This document shows positions 30,108 to 34,087 of a stretch of DNA of 34,087 nt, in pieces. Source of the DNA: a virus. The stretch is from positions 1-34,087 of the IMG/VR virus record IMGVR_UViG_3300020159_004774; one strand, written 5' to 3'. The notes beneath the pieces are model-generated. The model worked only from the letters and a program-made list of their open reading frames with translations. It did not search any database and was not told where the DNA came from. Numbering within the stretch: position 1 is the stretch's first letter; every line of letters begins with the position of its first letter. A program made the position numbers and the translations under genes.

Positions 30108-32618
30108 ATGCCAACACCAATATGGGCTGATTTCTTCAAAACATTTGATTTTGCATTTACGAGAGATCCGCTTTCCAGAACATTAAACACAAAAGACTTG
30201 GTTGGCGCTGGTATAGCACAGCCAGATTCCATTCCATCTCTTAGCCCTGACGGTAGTTTCTGGAGCAATTCAGACAATAGACTCATAAGACTAAGGGAAA
30301 CAAATGATTTCATCGATTTGTCTACCGTTTCAAACAGACAAAGCAGATACAAAGAATACGAAAGACTTCGAAATATCCCAGAAATAGAAATGGCTCTTAA
30401 TGTTTTCTCAGATGAATCTTGTCTTTCTGGAAAAACAAAAGTTGCCACACCATTTGGCATGATAGCCATAGAGGAATTGGCTGCGAAACAAGCAAATGAC
30501 AAGTTTTTGGTTTACTGCTACGATTTTAAAAAGAAAGATTATGGTCTTGGATGGGCTCATTCTCCAAGAAAAACAAAAATTGCAAAAACGCAAATTTTAG
30601 TTTTCGACAACGGCACGACACTTGAATCAACTCCCGATCACCGTGTATTGATGAGAGATGGCACTTGGAGACAAGCAGGCGAAATAAATGTTGGCGATGA
30701 AGTAATGCCATTTTATAGATTACCAGCAAACCAAAACCTTTCGAAAATTCCAACAAAACAATATCCGAGAATTTTTAGTTTTGAAAAAGGCTGGGTTCAC
30801 GAAAGACAGTTTGTTGACGATTGGCGTTTGGGCAAAACAATCGAAAAATTCGATAACATCAATTTTTATTGCAGATTGATATCTCAAGGATTGAATATGA
30901 ACCAAATTCTGCAACAGGTCGATTGCGATTGGAAAACAATAAAAAATAGACTGAAATCAGAAGGATTCAGCATTGATGAACTTCGCATGATCGCAAGAAA
31001 CAAGGACAGAAGAAGAGTAATCAACAAGATTGAAGGAAAAGAACAGGCAGTTTACGACCTAACAGTCGAGGAACATCATAATTTCTGCACTGAAAACACC
31101 GTTGTACATAATTGCCAAAAAGACGATAAAGGACATTTGTTTAGTATAAATTGTAGAAACGATGATGTTCGTGAAGAGCTTGAATTTTTGTTTTTCCACA
31201 AATCCATGATCAATATCAGCAGAAGAGCATGGGCTGATTTCAAAAGCTTGCTTCTATACGGCGATCTGTTCTATGAGATTGTGATTGATTTGGATAACCC
31301 TAAGGCGGGGGTAATGAGAATAATGAGATTGCCACCCGAATCTATGTACAGGATTGAAACCACAAAAGGCAAACTAGTAGAATTCCAACAGTCCAAGGAA
31401 GGGCCAGATTATCAAAGTCTTACTAGGGCTCCTGTCGTACAAGCTACCGACCAAGACATCATGATGGCAACTGCGATCAGATTTTCTCCAGAACAAGTCG
31501 TACATTCCAAAATAGGCGACGATAGAAACACATTTTATCCTTATGGAGTTTCTATGGTCGAAGCTGCCAGAGGTCCAGCACATCAATTAAGACTTATGGA
31601 AGATGCAATGTTAGTTTATAGATTGTCAAGAAGCCCAGAAAGAAGAGTGTTTTATATCGATGTTGGTGCTTTGCCACCATTTAAGGCCGAAGCTTTTGTT
31701 GAAAAACTTAAAGATCAGTTCAGAAAAAAGAAAGTAAGCAGCAACAGACCCGGAATGCAAGGCCCAAATTCAGTCGAAGAAAGATATCACGCTCCAGCCG
31801 TAGATGAGGATTACTGGCTCCCAATTAGACCTAACTCTAATACCAAAATCGAAACCTTGCCCGGCGCACAAAATCTAGGCGAAATAGATGACGCAGTTTA
31901 TTTCAGGAACAGACTTTTCACTGCTTTGCAATTTCCCAAAAACTACTTCAATGTTGAAGATGCTGCTGTTACTAGAATCACTCTTTCTGCACAAGATATT
32001 CGTGTCGCAAGATTAATAGAAAGACTACAGCAACCCTATGAAGACGCAATGTGGGAAATAGCAGACAGACATCTTAAACTTAGAGGCTTCCCATCCGAAT
32101 CTTATGAAGATTTGATAATAAAGATGACCCCGCCATCAGAATGGCGTGAATTAAGCAGAGCAGAAATAGTTAATGCAAGAATTCAAAATGCCACAAGTAT
32201 AAAAAGCGCAGCAATCATGTCTGATTACGATATCCTTACAAAGTGGATGGGATATACAGAAGAAGATGCCAAAATTGTTATCGCTAGAAACAAAATGCAG
32301 AAAATTGAAGATGCCAAGTTGCAGATTTTGTCCCAAAATCCAGCGCTTCTTGGGGTTGGAATACCAGCAGAAAAAGATGAAAAGAAAGAACCCGAAATCG
32401 GTACAACACCAGAAGGTCCAAGCCCGATGCTGTCCCCACCCGGAGCCGAAACTCCCGAGGCTCCCTCAGCGGAAGGGGAAGTTCCAGCACCTATCGGAGG
32501 TGGCGGGGAACCTATTTCAGAACCAACCGAAGAAGACATCCAAAAATACGATCTTGGTATAAAGACCTACGCCTCAGAAGAGGATATGGAAGAGCCGGAT
32601 TATGACGATTATGAATGA
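30108..32618 (+). CDS. Portal protein interrupted by an intein (836 aa precursor)
   Basis: The portal is the dodecameric ring at the head vertex through which TerL pumps DNA. Residues 1-104 and 336-836 form the mature ~605-aa protein, comparable to T4 gp20-like portals: NIPEIEMALNVFSDE, FSINCRNDDVREELEFLF, SRRAWADFKSLLLYGDLFYE, RLPPESMYRIETTKG, GALPPFKAEAFVEKLKDQFR and NYFNVEDAAVTRI. The last ~90 residues are Pro/Glu/Gly-rich and end in DYDDYE, probably a disordered tail. An intein occupies residues 105-335 and must splice out for function. The nearest purine-rich site (AAAGG) is about 16 bases from the ATG, so the start is fair but not certain. Confidence 0.9.
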   Translation: MPTPIWADFFKTFDFAFTRDPLSRTLNTKDLVGAGIAQPDSIPSLSPDGSFWSNSDNRLIRLRETNDFIDLSTVSNRQSRYKEYERLRNIPEIEMALNVFSDESCLSGKTKVATPFGMIAIEELAAKQANDKFLVYCYDFKKKDYGLGWAHSPRKTKIAKTQILVFDNGTTLESTPDHRVLMRDGTWRQAGEINVGDEVMPFYRLPANQNLSKIPTKQYPRIFSFEKGWVHERQFVDDWRLGKTIEKFDNINFYCRLISQGLNMNQILQQVDCDWKTIKNRLKSEGFSIDELRMIARNKDRRRVINKIEGKEQAVYDLTVEEHHNFCTENTVVHNCQKDDKGHLFSINCRNDDVREELEFLFFHKSMINISRRAWADFKSLLLYGDLFYEIVIDLDNPKAGVMRIMRLPPESMYRIETTKGKLVEFQQSKEGPDYQSLTRAPVVQATDQDIMMATAIRFSPEQVVHSKIGDDRNTFYPYGVSMVEAARGPAHQLRLMEDAMLVYRLSRSPERRVFYIDVGALPPFKAEAFVEKLKDQFRKKKVSSNRPGMQGPNSVEERYHAPAVDEDYWLPIRPNSNTKIETLPGAQNLGEIDDAVYFRNRLFTALQFPKNYFNVEDAAVTRITLSAQDIRVARLIERLQQPYEDAMWEIADRHLKLRGFPSESYEDLIIKMTPPSEWRELSRAEIVNARIQNATSIKSAAIMSDYDILTKWMGYTEEDAKIVIARNKMQKIEDAKLQILSQNPALLGVGIPAEKDEKKEPEIGTTPEGPSPMLSPPGAETPEAPSAEGEVPAPIGGGGEPISEPTEEDIQKYDLGIKTYASEEDMEEPDYDDYE
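30420..31112 (+). other. Intein in the portal protein, endonuclease apparently degenerate
   Basis: The block runs from Cys105 (CLSGKTKVATPFGMIAIEEL, splicing block A) to His334-Asn335, followed by Cys336 (block G, VVHN|C). Block B is TLESTPDHRVL (T175, H178) and block F is VYDLTVEEHHNFC. These give both splicing junctions exactly. The 231-aa length is short for an intein with a full endonuclease. Residues ~219-245 (YPRIFSFEKGWVHERQF) look like the lead-in of HNH homing enzymes, and ~255-290 (LISQGLNMNQILQQ...WKTIKNRL) like a helix-turn-helix, but the HNH core between them is missing. No LAGLIDADG motif. Confidence 0.92.
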
Positions 32619-32930
32619 TTAATTATTAAGTCCAGTTTTGGGGTAATCACCTTTGATGTGCGCTAGACCGTATTCTAGAGGATTACCGGAATAAATTTTT
32701 ATTAAATTTTCCATACTTTGATATTCCGCCTTTATATATTCGTCTTTTTCAGCAAAAGTCCTTATAAAAGCCATGCAATCAGATGGATGTTTTTTAATCA
32801 AATATTCAAATATGCTTAAAGATTTCAACATTACATCTCTCTGAATTACAGGAGACATTTTATTGCTAAATTCTGCGTTCAAATTGTTGATGTTATCGTT
32901 CTCAGCTAAGTATTCGTAAAAAGGTTTCAT
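32619..32930 (-). CDS. Small helical protein on the opposite strand (103 aa)
   Basis: ATG at 32930 has GGTGG a few bases upstream; the frame extends further but lacks such a site. The protein is mostly helical, with KPFYEYLAENDNINNLNAEF, a central RDVMLKSLSIFEYLIKK and SGNPLEYGLAHIKGDYP. No family recognised. It abuts the portal stop with no gap and is the second single-gene strand switch in the head region. Confidence 0.6.
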   Translation of the reverse strand: MKPFYEYLAENDNINNLNAEFSNKMSPVIQRDVMLKSLSIFEYLIKKHPSDCMAFIRTFAEKDEYIKAEYQSMENLIKIYSGNPLEYGLAHIKGDYPKTGLNN

Positions 32931-33071
32931 ATTCCACCAAGAAATGACGGTTACTGCATACATAAGGATAAGTTGGACATTGTTCTCTTTGTGTGTGAAT
33001 GTGCAAAGATTAACATCCTTAATATATAATCTGGAAGTGGATTATATTGAAAACTTTTCAGGGAGATTAAG
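32931..33071. promoter_or_regulatory. Divergent intergenic region before the Lys-rich head gene
   Basis: The 141-base gap is the largest in the head module. It holds a TATAAT within AATATATAATC (33025-33030) but no convincing -35 at the usual distance, and AGGGAGA just before the ATG at 33072. It is a likely site of promoters for the genes on both sides; the exact elements cannot be fixed. Confidence 0.35.
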
Positions 33072-34087
33072 ATGAAGAAAAAATTTATTGATTTCAATGT
33101 TTTCAAGCAGATCGAAAACAATTCTGTCACAACCGCCGAGAGAGAGTTGGCAGAAGCTGCTGAAATCCTAGCCAAGGCTTTGAATGAAACCCGCCTTGCC
33201 CTTTACTGTCTAAGCGAAAACGATGTTACTTACATCAACGCTCAAGGTAATTTTGTACATGCAAATTACCAAATGAATGACAAAGAACTATTCTTGGAGA
33301 ATGTTGAAGAGCTTGTAATTGATGAGAACAGCCTTAGCGAAAATCGCAAAGATATAATTTCCAATCTGGTTGACAATATTCTTGAGGACAAACTTGTTGA
33401 AGCTAATTCCAACTTCACTTCCTACTTCAGCATCCCAACTCTAAGAACTAATCTCCGTGAAGGCATTATCACCGAAGCTAAGAAGCACGGCAAGAAAAAA
33501 GGCAAGATTCCTCCTCAGCTACTCCCTTTCATCAAGAAGAAGAAAGAAGAAGCCAAAGAAGGCAAAGGCCATTCAGAAAAAGAAACAAAGCGACATGCCA
33601 AGAAGAAAAGATTCAATTCTAAGCAGCTCAGTTCACTTGGTGACAAAGCCGGTGAGCACAAGAAAAATGAATGGAATGTTGTTGCCCATAACATTCTTGA
33701 ATTCGTTGATTTCAAGAGCAATGGCAACATTTACAACAATGTGAAAACTCAGAGGGACAACACTGGAAATGTTGTCGCTCTACAAATCCCTCGTAGCCAG
33801 ATCAGAAATGAAGGCAAAGTCCTCATGATGACTTGGAGTGGCTGCAACAATGCAGTTGAAAAGGGTCGTAAGGCAGGCATGAGCGTTGGTATGCATGAAT
33901 CTAACTGGGTTCGTGCAGTTAGCGACATGCGTAGGTTCAATGCTCTAAGCGAAAATACCTCGCTACAGACCACCTTTGAAAATGTGGTTTCAGCATGGCC
34001 AGACCTGCTATTCCTCACACAGACAGAACTATCCAAGAAGATTAACGAGACTCTAGAAGCTGCTGGCGTTTCCAACTATGATGACGA
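33072..34087 (+). CDS. Lys-rich head-region protein, 3' end cut by window
   Basis: The frame is open from ATG 33072 to the last base (338 full codons) with AGGGAGA at good spacing. The N-terminus is helical and acidic (ERELAEAAEILAKALNETRL). Residues ~130-180 are Lys-rich (KKHGKKKGKIPP, KKKKEEAKEGKGHSEKE). The rest is folded-looking (NVVAHNILEFVDFKSNGNIY, VLMMTWSGCNN). Codon use favours AAG, GCC and CTT more than neighbouring genes, which often marks abundant products. Position after the portal suggests a prohead core, scaffold or head protein, but no family was recognised. Confidence 0.75.
   Translation, partial: MKKKFIDFNVFKQIENNSVTTAERELAEAAEILAKALNETRLALYCLSENDVTYINAQGNFVHANYQMNDKELFLENVEELVIDENSLSENRKDIISNLVDNILEDKLVEANSNFTSYFSIPTLRTNLREGIITEAKKHGKKKGKIPPQLLPFIKKKKEEAKEGKGHSEKETKRHAKKKRFNSKQLSSLGDKAGEHKKNEWNVVAHNILEFVDFKSNGNIYNNVKTQRDNTGNVVALQIPRSQIRNEGKVLMMTWSGCNNAVEKGRKAGMSVGMHESNWVRAVSDMRRFNALSENTSLQTTFENVVSAWPDLLFLTQTELSKKINETLEAAGVSNYDD

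Noticed and set aside
1-34087. tRNA or rRNA genes
   Set aside because: No GGTTCGAATCC-type T-arm or cloverleaf was seen in the short gaps, and nearly all sequence is coding.

Overview
The window looks like part of a large, AT-rich, lytic tailed bacteriophage (Caudoviricetes), probably a myovirus-like aquatic phage known from environmental sequence. The direct reasons are a terminase large subunit and a gp20-type portal protein a short distance apart, several virion-type proteins, phage-style replication genes, very tight packing (no gene-free stretch over about 150 bases), frequent start/stop overlaps and no cellular housekeeping genes. The host cannot be read from the sequence. No tRNA, rRNA, CRISPR array or insertion sequence was seen.

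Layout. (1) 1-11379, plus strand: two giant adhesin or tail-fibre genes in tandem. The first is cut by the window edge and is a paralogue of the C-terminal ~810 residues of the second (2946 aa), which carries a virion-type N-terminus, PKD-like and P-domain-like modules, Thr-Pro-Ala linkers and about 20 kelch-like GYxxGG repeats. (2) 11380-12584: a MptE/DUF115-like protein and a small unknown. (3) 12586-14193, minus strand: a four-gene operon with two paralogous membrane-anchored proteins and a 47-aa gene, ending in a terminator. (4) 14222-16448: an unknown, a strongly signalled virion protein with its own terminator, and a GT9 glycosyltransferase. (5) 16474-19209: a small protein, an actin/MreB-fold ATPase, a duplicated DUF5659-like protein and a helical unknown. 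(6) 19198-21919: an LSm-like protein and a CHC2/TOPRIM primase (minus), divergent from a Cas4/RecB-type Fe-S nuclease and its partner (plus). (7) 21916-26469: mostly minus strand, with two virion proteins, a zinc metallopeptidase followed by an Asp/Glu-rich protein, and a ferritin-like protein. (8) 26520-34087: packaging and head module with TerL, two unknowns, a portal protein interrupted by an intein, and a Lys-rich partial gene, broken up by two single minus-strand genes.

How the parts fit. TerL and portal form the DNA-packaging motor. Primase and Fe-S nuclease serve replication or recombination. The kelch adhesins, GT9 and MptE-like genes suggest a decorated, elaborate host-contact apparatus. 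The actin-fold gene and its neighbours may be a positioning or segregation cassette. A recurrent TATAAATA-like octamer in intergenic gaps on both strands resembles the T4 late-promoter element, which would suit the frequent strand switching.

The most interesting points are the portal intein, whose endonuclease appears to have lost its HNH core but kept flanking pieces; the tandem giant kelch adhesins; the actin-like cassette with an altered phosphate-2 loop; and the phage ferritin-like protein. All functional calls rest on reading motifs by eye; no database search was run.
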